44,690 bases of DNA from the NCBI GenBank assembly GCA_965655625.1, contig CBFHHA010000018.1, positions 1-44,690 of the forward strand, given 5' to 3'. The position numbers and the translations under genes were made by a program. This document shows positions 7,753 to 15,444 of the stretch, piece after piece. How positions within the stretch are numbered: position 1 is the stretch's first letter; every line of letters starts with the position of its first letter. This DNA is from CAJJDF01 sp965655625. Its GTDB lineage: Bacteria; Bacteroidota; Bacteroidia; Flavobacteriales_D; CAJJDF01. The notes under the pieces are model-generated. The model saw only the letters and a program-made list of their open reading frames with translations, did not search any database and was not told where the DNA came from.

Positions 7753-8379
7753 ATGAGTTTTTCAGTCACTCTTTCTCTCATCATCCTAACTGTTGCTATT
7801 TCTCTGTACGTTTCAGAAAAAATGGAACTAAAGCATAAAATGCTATTTAATCCTGCAAAAGTTTATTACCACAATGAATGGTATCGATTATTTTCTCATG
7901 CTTTTATCCATGCCGATTTACTTCATTTAGGTGTGAATATGTTTGTATTGTACTTTTTTGGCCAATATGTTGAGACAATCTTTGCCCAAAAATTTGGTTT
8001 AGAACTGGGAATGCTGTACTTCTTTTTCTTGTATGTTGGAGGAATATTGTTCGCTTCGATCCCTGCTCTAAAAAAAAATAAAGATAATCCATTGTATAAT
8101 TCCTTAGGTGCTTCTGGTGCAGTTTCAGCTGTTTTGTTTTCTTCTATCATGCTCGATCCTACCAAAACCATTTATATTTATGCGGCAATTCCAATGCCTG
8201 CAATAGTTTTTGGAGTGTTGTACGTGATTTATGAAATGTATATGAATAATAAGGGAAGAACAAACATCGCTCATGATGCACATCTTTTGGGAGCTTTGTT
8301 TGGTGTGTTGTTTACAATAATTCTTAGTCCTAAATTTGTTATTGCTAACTTTATTCAACAAATTCAATACATAATTTAA
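7753..8379 (+). CDS. rhomboid-family intramembrane serine protease
   Basis: The 208-residue integral membrane protein carries both rhomboid catalytic motifs: the nucleophile in LGASGAVSA (Ser121) and the base in AHLLGALFG (His177). The HADLLHLGVNMFVLYFFG segment corresponds to the conserved helix 2 region with the oxyanion-stabilising His/Asn. Six hydrophobic helices are visible. Such enzymes cleave substrate helices inside the inner membrane; the substrate here is unknown. An A9 run at 8070-8078 lies in the coding region before Ser121. The aminotransferase gene follows after 15 bases on the same strand and may be co-transcribed. Confidence 0.92.
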   Translation: MSFSVTLSLIILTVAISLYVSEKMELKHKMLFNPAKVYYHNEWYRLFSHAFIHADLLHLGVNMFVLYFFGQYVETIFAQKFGLELGMLYFFFLYVGGILFASIPALKKNKDNPLYNSLGASGAVSAVLFSSIMLDPTKTIYIYAAIPMPAIVFGVLYVIYEMYMNNKGRTNIAHDAHLLGALFGVLFTIILSPKFVIANFIQQIQYII

Positions 8380-8394
8380 AAACTAATCCATATT

Positions 8395-9255
8395 TTGAGT
8401 GCAGATTTAATATACAACGGAGAATTCTATCCGTCAAACCAACCCATTTTATCCATTAACAATCGATCATTTCGATATGGAGATGGTTTATTTGAAAGTA
8501 TTCGAGTTGTAAATGGGGAAGTGTACAATTTTGAAGCTCATTTTGCAAGGCTAATAGAAGGAATGAAGGTGTTTAAGATTGATATTCCTGATTACTTTAC
8601 CATCGAATATTTTAATAATCAAATAAAGAGTTTGATTCAACACAATGGGATTCACACCGGTGGAAGGGCTAAACTTACTATCTATCGAAAGGGGGAGGTA
8701 GCTTCCTATTTCTCAGAAACTAATGAGCCTGGTTTTATCATTGAAGCAGAATCTTTTCCATTCAATGAGTTTGTTCTTAGCCCAGAAGGTATTGATATAG
8801 ATGTATTCAATGAAATTACAAAACCACTGAATAAGTATGCTTCTTTTAAAACGACCAATGCATTCTTTTATGTATCAGCAATTCATGCAGCAAAGGAAAA
8901 AGGGTTGGGAGATCATCTATTGATTAATGAAAAGATGAATATTATTGAGAGCACCAACTCAAATTTTTTTATTGTCAGTAATGGAGTACTTTATACTCCG
9001 CCATTGTCGTCTGGATGTGTTGGAGGTACCATGAGGATGAAGGTGATAAACCTTGCTTTGTCCAACAACATTAAGGTGTATGAAAGTTCTATTACAGCAG
9101 GACACCTATTGTCGTGTGACGAGATTATTTTAACAAATTCCATTCAGGGAATTAAGTGGGTTAGAAGTTACAAAACGAAACGTTTTTTTCACAAAATGGC
9201 CGATGAATTAATTCAATTGTTAAATGAAGATACCCGGGCTGTTATTCAGAGCTAA
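8395..9255 (+). CDS. class IV aminotransferase (PabC/IlvE/D-amino-acid transaminase fold)
   Basis: This 286-residue PLP enzyme has the fold-type IV pattern: YGDGLFESIRV near residue 28, a candidate PLP Lys152 in YASFKTTNAFFY, then LINEKMNIIESTNSNFF and the SSGCVGGTMRMKVI phosphate-binding loop. It could be a 4-amino-4-deoxychorismate lyase, a D-alanine or a branched-chain transaminase; the sequence alone does not decide. The start codon is TTG at 8395 because no ATG lies between the upstream stop and the conserved YNGE region. Its stop overlaps the end of the convergent YqgE gene by a few bases. Confidence 0.85.
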   Translation: MSADLIYNGEFYPSNQPILSINNRSFRYGDGLFESIRVVNGEVYNFEAHFARLIEGMKVFKIDIPDYFTIEYFNNQIKSLIQHNGIHTGGRAKLTIYRKGEVASYFSETNEPGFIIEAESFPFNEFVLSPEGIDIDVFNEITKPLNKYASFKTTNAFFYVSAIHAAKEKGLGDHLLINEKMNIIESTNSNFFIVSNGVLYTPPLSSGCVGGTMRMKVINLALSNNIKVYESSITAGHLLSCDEIILTNSIQGIKWVRSYKTKRFFHKMADELIQLLNEDTRAVIQS

Positions 9256-9860
9256 TTTAAAAGTGGGTTTTGGGGAAAATTAGAGATAACTCTATGTTTT
9301 TCGCTCATTTGTTCTAACGTCTTTTTCCAAATATCTTCTTGGTCATAATTCATTAAAGTACGAGTCGATAGATTTCCTACAAACCAAGAGTTTTTGAGTA
9401 ACTCTTCTTGCAGTTGCCCAGCGGTCCATCCTGAGTATCCCAAAAAGAATTTTAATTCATTTTTTTTAATTTTCTCTTCTTCGATTAGGACAGAAAGATC
9501 AGTAAAGTTTATCCCGTTCCCCAGGTAAACATCATCGATTATTTGAATACTTCCCTCAATAATATCCGGCCGATTATGAATGTAATAAATGCTGTCAGTA
9601 TCGACAGGTCCTCCAAGGCTTATTTTGAACCGATCAGTTTTTTTTCCTTGAAAGTCATTCATAAAGTCCGAGAGAGATCCATCAATATAATGGTTGAGTA
9701 CCAAACCAAAAGCTCCCTTTTCATTTAATTCACACAAAAGTATAACAGAATTGGAAAAGTAATTATCATTAAGAAAAGGGTCTGATATGAGTATTCTTCC
9801 TTTTTCCAAGCTCAATGAATTGAGTTGATTAAAATTAAATAATTGCTTTATTTCTTCCAT
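9252..9860 (-). CDS. YqgE/AlgH family protein
   Basis: The 202-residue protein shows the family hallmarks: GRILISDPFLNDNYFSNSVILLCE near the N-terminus, GAFGLVLNHY, a GGPVDTDSIYYIH segment and LGYSGWTAGQLQEELLKNSWF in the C-terminal half. The start at 9860 (MEEIKQLFNF) gives the usual length; longer in-frame starts extend into a non-conserved hydrophobic stretch. The biochemical role of YqgE is unresolved, and the name AlgH (alginate regulator) should not be read as a function here. It is last in a minus-strand run holA, lipoprotein, thioredoxin-like gene, yqgE. Confidence 0.88.
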   Translation of the reverse strand: MEEIKQLFNFNQLNSLSLEKGRILISDPFLNDNYFSNSVILLCELNEKGAFGLVLNHYIDGSLSDFMNDFQGKKTDRFKISLGGPVDTDSIYYIHNRPDIIEGSIQIIDDVYLGNGINFTDLSVLIEEEKIKKNELKFFLGYSGWTAGQLQEELLKNSWFVGNLSTRTLMNYDQEDIWKKTLEQMSEKHRVISNFPQNPLLN

Positions 9861-9891
9861 AATCAATATGAATATAGAGAAAAAAAAATGA

Positions 9892-10410
9892 TTAGTTGTA
9901 CTTGGGTGAGTAATTTTTAGTTTGAACAATTGCAATCAAATCTTTTTCAAGAGATTGAATGGGAGATTCAATAATTCGATTTATTTCTTTCCCATTTTGA
10001 TAGATAATAATTGTTGGCACATATTTTATGTCCATCCCTTTTTCTAGTTTTTTTGGTGTCTTTTTGTTAAGATCCATGCCAATAATTGTGTAGTTGGTAA
10101 TGTTCAAATACCTCATTATATTGTAAAATCTTGGAAACTCTCTTTGGCTATCGCTGCACCAAGTACCCAGAAATATTGTAACAGAAATTTGCTTGAGTCT
10201 TTTTGGATTGTTCAAAAAATCATCAAGTGTTTCTGTGTCAACTGGATAGGTGTTCAGTTCAGTGTTAAACCAATCTTTATGCACGCTCTCTTGAATTTGT
10301 CTGATAGTAATTTCCCCTACCAAATGATGAGAATTGTTGGCTGTTTTTTTTGAAACGGTACAAGTTGAACACAAAATGAGGAATAGAATATTACTCAAAA
10401 AAACTTTCAT
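9892..10410 (-). CDS. thioredoxin-fold lipoprotein with a single-Cys WCSDS motif
   Basis: The 172-residue product begins MKVFLSNILFLILCSTCTVS, a lipoprotein-like signal, so it probably sits in the periplasm tethered to a membrane. The thioredoxin-like active site reads GTWCSDSQREFPRFY (Cys85, with Ser88 replacing the second Cys), and YVPTIIIYQNGKE supplies the cis-Pro strand. Without a CXXC pair it cannot do standard dithiol exchange; a monothiol or binding role is more likely. I chose the start at 10410 because it gives a normal signal peptide; an upstream ATG at 10425 is possible. Either start overlaps the end of the preceding gene, suggesting translational coupling. Confidence 0.75.
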   Translation of the reverse strand: MKVFLSNILFLILCSTCTVSKKTANNSHHLVGEITIRQIQESVHKDWFNTELNTYPVDTETLDDFLNNPKRLKQISVTIFLGTWCSDSQREFPRFYNIMRYLNITNYTIIGMDLNKKTPKKLEKGMDIKYVPTIIIYQNGKEINRIIESPIQSLEKDLIAIVQTKNYSPKYN

Positions 10411-10774
10411 CGATATTTTTAACATAAGGCAATTTTGTAAGTGAAATGAGTATTTTTATATAGTCTTTCCCCGCTGTTTCTCCAATGCATAAAATTTGAT
10501 TCTTTCCACATCCAATTTTTCCATCGGAGGATTTGTAGACCGCTATCGACTCATCGATTGATTTAATTTCATTTAGATATTCAGTTTCGTTGGGAATGCA
10601 GAATTCAAAAGCCAAAGTTGTCTTTCGAACTTTTATGAGTCCATGTTTATTCAGTTTAGAAAAATTAAAATTCATCTTTTCTTCCGCTTTTTTCATTGAA
10701 GAGGACTTGGCTAAAGCACAACTAAACAGGAGGATGGCAGCAAGAATTCCTAAAGTAACATTGATCGTTTTCAT
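10391..10774 (-). CDS. hypothetical lipoprotein
   Basis: This 127-residue protein is of unrecognised family. The N-terminus MKTINVTLGILAAILLFSCA is a clear lipoprotein signal with LFSC as a plausible lipobox. The mature part is mixed alpha/beta in composition and contains three further Cys (in FEFCIPN, KIGCGKNQ and ILCIGE), which could pair in the periplasm. It lies 11 bases after holA and overlaps the thioredoxin-like gene, so it belongs to that operon. Co-location with a thioredoxin-fold lipoprotein hints that the Cys residues may be its target, which is speculation. Confidence 0.7.
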   Translation of the reverse strand: MKTINVTLGILAAILLFSCALAKSSSMKKAEEKMNFNFSKLNKHGLIKVRKTTLAFEFCIPNETEYLNEIKSIDESIAVYKSSDGKIGCGKNQILCIGETAGKDYIKILISLTKLPYVKNIDESFFE

Positions 10775-10785
10775 TATTAGATCCT

Positions 10786-11790
10786 TTAGTTCAATATTTT
10801 AAATAATAGTTCTTTCAACAAGTCGTTGTGGCTTGCAGAAGTGTTGTTTACTCCTTTTGATTTAAGGTCATATTCTTTCAGGTACTTTATTATTTTTACC
10901 AATTTGGTAGGGGAATAATGACGTGCAGCAAGCTTGTAATCTTTTATAAAGTATGGAGAGATACCAGCTTCTTTTGCCAGCGCATTGTCATTTCCTTTGT
11001 TTTTAGAAAATGCGACAACGCTTACTTTAGAAAAATAAGAGAATAAAAACCCTACTGTCAGCACAAATGGATGGGCCTTTTCATTTTTTCCAAAATAGTG
11101 AGCGATTTTATAAGCGGCTTCCTGATTTTTTGTAGAAATTGCATGTTGCAATTCAAAAACATTAAAGTCTTTACTGATCCCTATATGCTCTTCTATGATT
11201 TGAGAAGAAATTTCACCTCCAGGCTTAAGAATCATAGCAAGCTTAGCTAATTCATTCTCTATTTTGCTCAAATCATTTCCTAAATACTCGGCCAAAAGTG
11301 ATGCATTACGTCCATCTATCTTTAATTTATGTCTTTTTACTTGGTTTTCAATCCAAGCGGATAGTTGGTAATCTTTAATTTTTGCAGCGGTAAAATAAAC
11401 AGAGTTTTTTGCAATTACTTTCGTAATGGCTTTTCTTTTATCAAGGTTTTTGTACTTGTAACAAAATACCAAAATAGTAGAAGGTTGGGGCTGTTTGAAA
11501 TAGTTTTCGAATTGATCTAGCACCTTGTTCAGATGCTGAGCTTCTTTTATTATTACTACCTGCTTGTCGCTCATCATGGGAAATCGCTTGCAAGTTTCTA
11601 TGATTTGATTTGGATCCGAATCTTTGCCATAAAAAAATATTTGATTAAAATCCTTTTCGTGTTCTTCCAGCACATTATCTTCTATGTAATCCGAAATCAT
11701 ATCAATAAAATATGTTTCTTCCCCTTCCAAAAAATAAATAGGTTGGAGTTTCTTTTCTTTTACATCGGTTAATATTTCTTGGTGATTCAT
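10786..11790 (-). CDS. holA: DNA polymerase III subunit delta
   Basis: The 334-residue clamp-loader wrench subunit begins MNHQEILTDVKEKKLQPIYFLEGEETYFIDMI. The PIYFLEGEE segment is the conserved degenerate P-loop region of HolA, and FGKNEKAHPFVLTVGFLFSYFSK and SPYFIKDYKLAARHYS belong to domain III. Together with the dnaX product and delta prime it loads the beta clamp. It is first in a four-gene minus-strand operon and divergent from recN. A TAACTTTG element (11805-11798) lies only seven bases before its ATG, implying an extremely short or absent leader. Confidence 0.9.
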   Translation of the reverse strand: MNHQEILTDVKEKKLQPIYFLEGEETYFIDMISDYIEDNVLEEHEKDFNQIFFYGKDSDPNQIIETCKRFPMMSDKQVVIIKEAQHLNKVLDQFENYFKQPQPSTILVFCYKYKNLDKRKAITKVIAKNSVYFTAAKIKDYQLSAWIENQVKRHKLKIDGRNASLLAEYLGNDLSKIENELAKLAMILKPGGEISSQIIEEHIGISKDFNVFELQHAISTKNQEAAYKIAHYFGKNEKAHPFVLTVGFLFSYFSKVSVVAFSKNKGNDNALAKEAGISPYFIKDYKLAARHYSPTKLVKIIKYLKEYDLKSKGVNNTSASHNDLLKELLFKILN

Positions 11791-11797
11791 AGGTGAA

Positions 11798-11805
11798 CAA
11801 AGTTA
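11798..11805 (-). promoter_or_regulatory. -7 promoter element of holA
   Basis: TAACTTTG on the minus strand matches TAnnTTTG exactly, with seven bases between it and the holA ATG at 11790. No TTG lies at the ideal distance upstream, so only the -7 part is supported. Confidence 0.4.
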
Positions 11806-11859
11806 TCAAAAAACACAAAAAAGTAAGGGAAAATATGAAATAAAAGTTTCGTAAAACTA

Positions 11860-11892
11860 TTGAAATAGTTCACAATCTGTTTTGTACTTTTG
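11860..11892 (+). promoter_or_regulatory. promoter of recN
   Basis: TTG at 11860-11862, a 22-base spacer and TACTTTTG at 11885-11892 fit the Bacteroidota promoter pattern. The GTG start of recN is at 11896, so the transcript would begin at or within a few bases of the start codon. Confidence 0.45.
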
Positions 11893-11895
11893 TGC

Positions 11896-13548
11896 GTGCT
11901 ATCGAAGATAAAAATAAAGAATTACGCCCTCATTAATGAGTTAGAAATAAACTTTTATTCGGGGTTCTCTGCAATTACAGGTGAAACTGGTGCAGGAAAA
12001 TCCATTATTCTAGGAGCATTAGGACTTACACTTGGTGAGAGAGTGGAAGGCTCTGTGTTGAACAATGGTTCTAAGAAGTGTGTGATTGAAACTTGGTTTG
12101 AAGTAAGCAACCTAAACCTTCAGTACTTTTTTGTTCAATATGAGTTAGATTACGAATCTGAGACAATTTTGAGAAGAGAAGTCTTGCCGTCAGGTAAGTC
12201 AAGAGCTTTTATCAATGATACGCCTGTTTCTTTGTCTGTTTTGAAACAATTAAGCGAAAAACTGATTGATGTTCATTCCCAACATCAAACGCTGTTGCTC
12301 AATACGAGCGAATACCAACTGGGAATTGTAGATGCGAATGCCCGCAACGAAAAATTGAGAGCAGATTTTTCTTCGGAATATAATGTGTACAAAAAAATAA
12401 AAACAGAATTAGACGAGCTGCAAGAGAGAGAATTGAAATTGAAAGCGGATTTAGATTATTTTCAGTTTCAGTTTGATGAGCTCGAAGCCCTTAATTTGGA
12501 GCAAATTCAGGAAGATGAGATGCAAGAAGAGCTTGATTTGCTCAACAATGCTGAATTTATAAAAGCAAGTTTCAACAAAGCATTTGAGCTACTTGATAAT
12601 GAAATGGGAATTATTAGCCAACTCCAAGAAGCCAATCATTCATTGGCCTCTGTTTCTGATTCGAGTAGAAAAACCAAAGAAATTTTTGAACGAATTCATT
12701 CTTCTTTGATCGAATTGGAGGACATAAAATCAGAAATTGTAGAAACAAATGAAGAGATTGTGTTTGACTCGGATAGGATAGAAGTACTATCAGAAACTCT
12801 CAATTTGTTGCAATCTAGTTACCAAAAACACCGAACAGATTCTGTTCATGAATTGATAGAAAAAAGAAACAATATTGAATCTAATTTGGTATTGGCTTCA
12901 AACTTTGATGAAGAAATTCAAAAATTAACCAAGAATCTCAAAGACCAATTCAGCTCCCTAGAAAAAATAGGGGAGAAGTTGAGTAAATCAAGATTATCTG
13001 TTTTTGAAACAATAGAAACCGAAATTAACGAAATGCTAGATGGCTTGGGAATGAAAGATGCTCAAATTCAGCTGCAATGTGAAACAAGAAAGGAGTTTTC
13101 AGCTAATGGAAATGACCTGATTCAAATTTTGTTCAAAGCGAATAAAGGTGGCAGTTTTAATCCAATAGCAAAAGTTGCTTCGGGAGGAGAATTATCGCGT
13201 CTTATGTTGTGTATCAAAACCAATTTGGCTCAAAAGAAACAATTGCCATCCTTGATATTTGATGAGATAGACACTGGGGTTTCGGGTGATATTGCCTCTA
13301 AAATGGCCGAAATGATGAAACGCATCAGTGCCAACTCACAAGTATTGGCTATTACCCATTTACCGCAAATTGCCAGTAGAGGTGACGCTCATTACAAAGT
13401 GTATAAAACCACAGATGAACAGTCTACTTACACCAAAATGAAAGTGCTGACTGAGGAAAGTAGAGTAGTGGAAATAGCCAAAATGCTGAGTGGAAGTGAG
13501 GTTAGCGAAGCAGCTCTAGAAAATGCCAAAACGCTTCTCAAGAGCTAA
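11896..13548 (+). CDS. recN: DNA repair protein RecN
   Basis: This 550-residue SMC-like ATPase acts in double-strand break repair. It has Walker A GETGAGKS near residue 31, an N-terminal head ending in IDVHSQHQTLLL, and a long coiled-coil middle (about residues 150-385) rich in Glu, Lys and Leu. The C-terminal head carries the signature ASGGELSRLMLCIK, Walker B LIFDEIDTGVSG and the switch ITHLPQIAS. The GTG at 11896 gives MLSKIKIKNYALI, matching the family N-terminus; a TTG two codons upstream is less likely. It is divergent from holA and ends 16 bases before the convergent hydrolase gene. Confidence 0.95.
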   Translation: MLSKIKIKNYALINELEINFYSGFSAITGETGAGKSIILGALGLTLGERVEGSVLNNGSKKCVIETWFEVSNLNLQYFFVQYELDYESETILRREVLPSGKSRAFINDTPVSLSVLKQLSEKLIDVHSQHQTLLLNTSEYQLGIVDANARNEKLRADFSSEYNVYKKIKTELDELQERELKLKADLDYFQFQFDELEALNLEQIQEDEMQEELDLLNNAEFIKASFNKAFELLDNEMGIISQLQEANHSLASVSDSSRKTKEIFERIHSSLIELEDIKSEIVETNEEIVFDSDRIEVLSETLNLLQSSYQKHRTDSVHELIEKRNNIESNLVLASNFDEEIQKLTKNLKDQFSSLEKIGEKLSKSRLSVFETIETEINEMLDGLGMKDAQIQLQCETRKEFSANGNDLIQILFKANKGGSFNPIAKVASGGELSRLMLCIKTNLAQKKQLPSLIFDEIDTGVSGDIASKMAEMMKRISANSQVLAITHLPQIASRGDAHYKVYKTTDEQSTYTKMKVLTEESRVVEIAKMLSGSEVSEAALENAKTLLKS

Positions 13549-13564
13549 TCCCAAAATTATTCTT

Positions 13565-14194
13565 TTACCTAAATAAATTACTTAGCACTTCGGGATAAAT
13601 TTTGTGATCTCCTTGGTACCGAATTACCTCTAGTTGAAATTTTTCTTCCTTGTAAAGTTCAATTCGTTTTGAAGCCAGTTCCAGAGGAATGAATTGATCA
13701 GAATCTCCCAGTACTAATTGAATGGGAAACGACTTTAGGTGTTGAGAACTTAGTACATCTTCAGGAATATCGCCTGCCCAAATGATAAATCGCTTTGGAC
13801 AAAACTTAGAAGAATTAATCCATCTACTAGCTGTTGCAGATCCTTGCGAAAAACCAATAATCGTTATTTCAGCATTGGGATGATTCTGTTGAACTTGTTT
13901 GAGTAAAGAATTCAAGAAAAATTCCTGGTCAATGATTTCATTTTTACGGTCTTCTTTGGTCATCCAAGAGGCCACAACTCTTCCGCTCATTCCGTTCCAA
14001 TAGAACCTGCTTAAACCCTCCGGTGCATAAACCGGTGTTTTGGATTCTTCAAGAAAGTCAAATTTTTTGAGAAAGAAAGAAGCCAATTGAGCATAACCAT
14101 GAAGCGCAATTACCACGTCTTTCGCTTTTTTGTTCTCACTATTTTTACTAAAAACACGGGCTGTTTTTTGTGTTTTGATAAATATTTCTTTCAT
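13565..14194 (-). CDS. alpha/beta hydrolase, carboxylesterase/phospholipase family
   Basis: The 209-residue hydrolase contains the complete catalytic triad of the family: Ser116 in IIGFSQGSAT, Asp166 in LGDSDQFIP and His197 in YQGDHKIYPEV. The oxyanion region is IALHGYAQ (about residues 29-36). There is no signal peptide, so it should be cytoplasmic. It resembles the YpfH/carboxylesterase group of small serine hydrolases; the substrate is unknown. It stands alone, convergent with recN and divergent from the DUF5606 gene. Confidence 0.85.
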   Translation of the reverse strand: MKEIFIKTQKTARVFSKNSENKKAKDVVIALHGYAQLASFFLKKFDFLEESKTPVYAPEGLSRFYWNGMSGRVVASWMTKEDRKNEIIDQEFFLNSLLKQVQQNHPNAEITIIGFSQGSATASRWINSSKFCPKRFIIWAGDIPEDVLSSQHLKSFPIQLVLGDSDQFIPLELASKRIELYKEEKFQLEVIRYQGDHKIYPEVLSNLFR

Positions 14195-14288
14195 TTGCAG
14201 ACTTTCTTTGTGTGGTTAATGATAGTATTTTTATTGTTTACCACAAACCGAAAAGGAAAAAATAAATGACGATCTTAAAAAATAGACA

Positions 14289-14693
14289 ATGAATATAGAT
14301 GGAATAATCTCAATTTCTGGAAAGCCAGGACTTTTTAAAGTAGTATCCCAAGGTGCAAACAGAATTATAATTGAAGATGTAGAAACTGGAAGAAGAAAGC
14401 CAGCATTTGCCTCGAGTAAAGTAATTTCATTAGCAGACATTACTATTTTTGGTCATGTGGATGATTTGTCTTTAGGAGAAGTATTCGGAAAAATTTACGA
14501 CAAAGAAGGTGGTAAAGTGTCTAAATCTCACAAAACCGATCCAGCTGAATTGAGAGCGTATTTTGAATCTGTTTGGGAAGAGTACAACGATCAGGAAGTG
14601 AAAGATCACGACATCAGAAAAGTATTTCAATGGTACAACTTGTTGGCTGCCAACGATGTATTTGTGAAAGAAGTAAAAGAAGAGGAAGAATAA
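14289..14693 (+). CDS. DUF5606 domain protein
   Basis: The 134-residue protein begins MNIDGIISISGKPGLFKVV and continues IIIEDVETGRRKPAFASSKVISLADITIF, a pattern I associate with the Bacteroidota-restricted DUF5606 family of unknown function. The N-terminal half looks like a small beta barrel. The C-terminal half (FESVWEEYNDQEVKDHDIRKVFQWYNLL) is helical and resembles a dimerisation or binding segment. The tail is acidic. It is cytoplasmic, with no signal peptide. It ends 7 bases before the stop of the convergent lptB gene. Confidence 0.85.
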   Translation: MNIDGIISISGKPGLFKVVSQGANRIIIEDVETGRRKPAFASSKVISLADITIFGHVDDLSLGEVFGKIYDKEGGKVSKSHKTDPAELRAYFESVWEEYNDQEVKDHDIRKVFQWYNLLAANDVFVKEVKEEEE

Positions 14694-14700
14694 TTCTCCT

Positions 14701-15435
14701 CTATAGATTTTTTTCTCGGAAGATGAAATTTTGACCCAAATACACTTTTCTCACCATTTCGTCTTCCACCAATTCTCTTGGTTTTCCTGCTTTCAGAATG
14801 TTTCCCTCAAACATCAAGTAAGTTCTATCAGTAATTGCCAAAGTTTCTTGCACATTGTGGTCCGTGATAAGGACTCCAATGTTTTTTTGTTTTAGCTTGG
14901 ATACTATTGCCTGAATATCTTCCACTGCTACCGGATCCACACCAGCAAATGGTTCGTCCAACAAAATAAATTTTGGGTCAGAGGCAAGAGCTCGAGCAAT
15001 CTCGACTCTTCTTTTCTGTCCTCCTGACAATGATTGCCCCATGGTTTTTCTGTGCTCAGTAAGTCCAAATTCGTCTAGCAATTCCTCTAATCTTTCTTTT
15101 CTTTGATTTTTGTCTTTGATGAATAGCTCGAGAATAGCTGTAATGTTATCCTCCACTGATAGATTTCTAAAAACAGATACTTCTTGTGGCAAATATCCAA
15201 TTCCCATTTGAGCTCTTTTATACATCGGAAAAGAGGTGATGTCTTTCCCGTCAAATAATACCTGACCTACATTGGGTCTTACCAATCCCACAATCATGTA
15301 AAAACTTGTTGTTTTGCCTGCCCCATTTGGTCCCAACAATCCTACAATTTCTCCCTGATTTACTTCCAAAGAAACATCCTTGACGACTTCCTTTCCGTTG
15401 TAAATTTTCTTTAAATTGTTGGCTATTATTTGCAT
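14701..15435 (-). CDS. lptB: LPS export ABC transporter ATPase LptB
   Basis: The 244-residue ATPase powers extraction of lipopolysaccharide by LptFG and transfer to the LptCAD bridge. It has Walker A GPNGAGKT (about 35-42), Q-loop YLPQEVSVFRNLSV, signature LSGGQKRRVEIARAL, Walker B FILLDEPFAGVDP and H-loop LITDHNVQETL. The YLPQE..VFR..SV..N segment is characteristic of LptB. It is third in the minus-strand run tatC, DUF5686 gene, lptB, 9 bases after the previous stop, which joins protein export and LPS export in one transcription unit. Confidence 0.93.
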   Translation of the reverse strand: MQIIANNLKKIYNGKEVVKDVSLEVNQGEIVGLLGPNGAGKTTSFYMIVGLVRPNVGQVLFDGKDITSFPMYKRAQMGIGYLPQEVSVFRNLSVEDNITAILELFIKDKNQRKERLEELLDEFGLTEHRKTMGQSLSGGQKRRVEIARALASDPKFILLDEPFAGVDPVAVEDIQAIVSKLKQKNIGVLITDHNVQETLAITDRTYLMFEGNILKAGKPRELVEDEMVRKVYLGQNFIFREKNL

Positions 15436-15444
15436 AGGTATGAG

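Noticed and set aside
10344..10351. A8 run (T8 on the plus strand) early in the thioredoxin-like gene, as a phase-variation tract
   Set aside because: Runs of eight A also occur elsewhere in coding sequence here, so this length alone is not informative.
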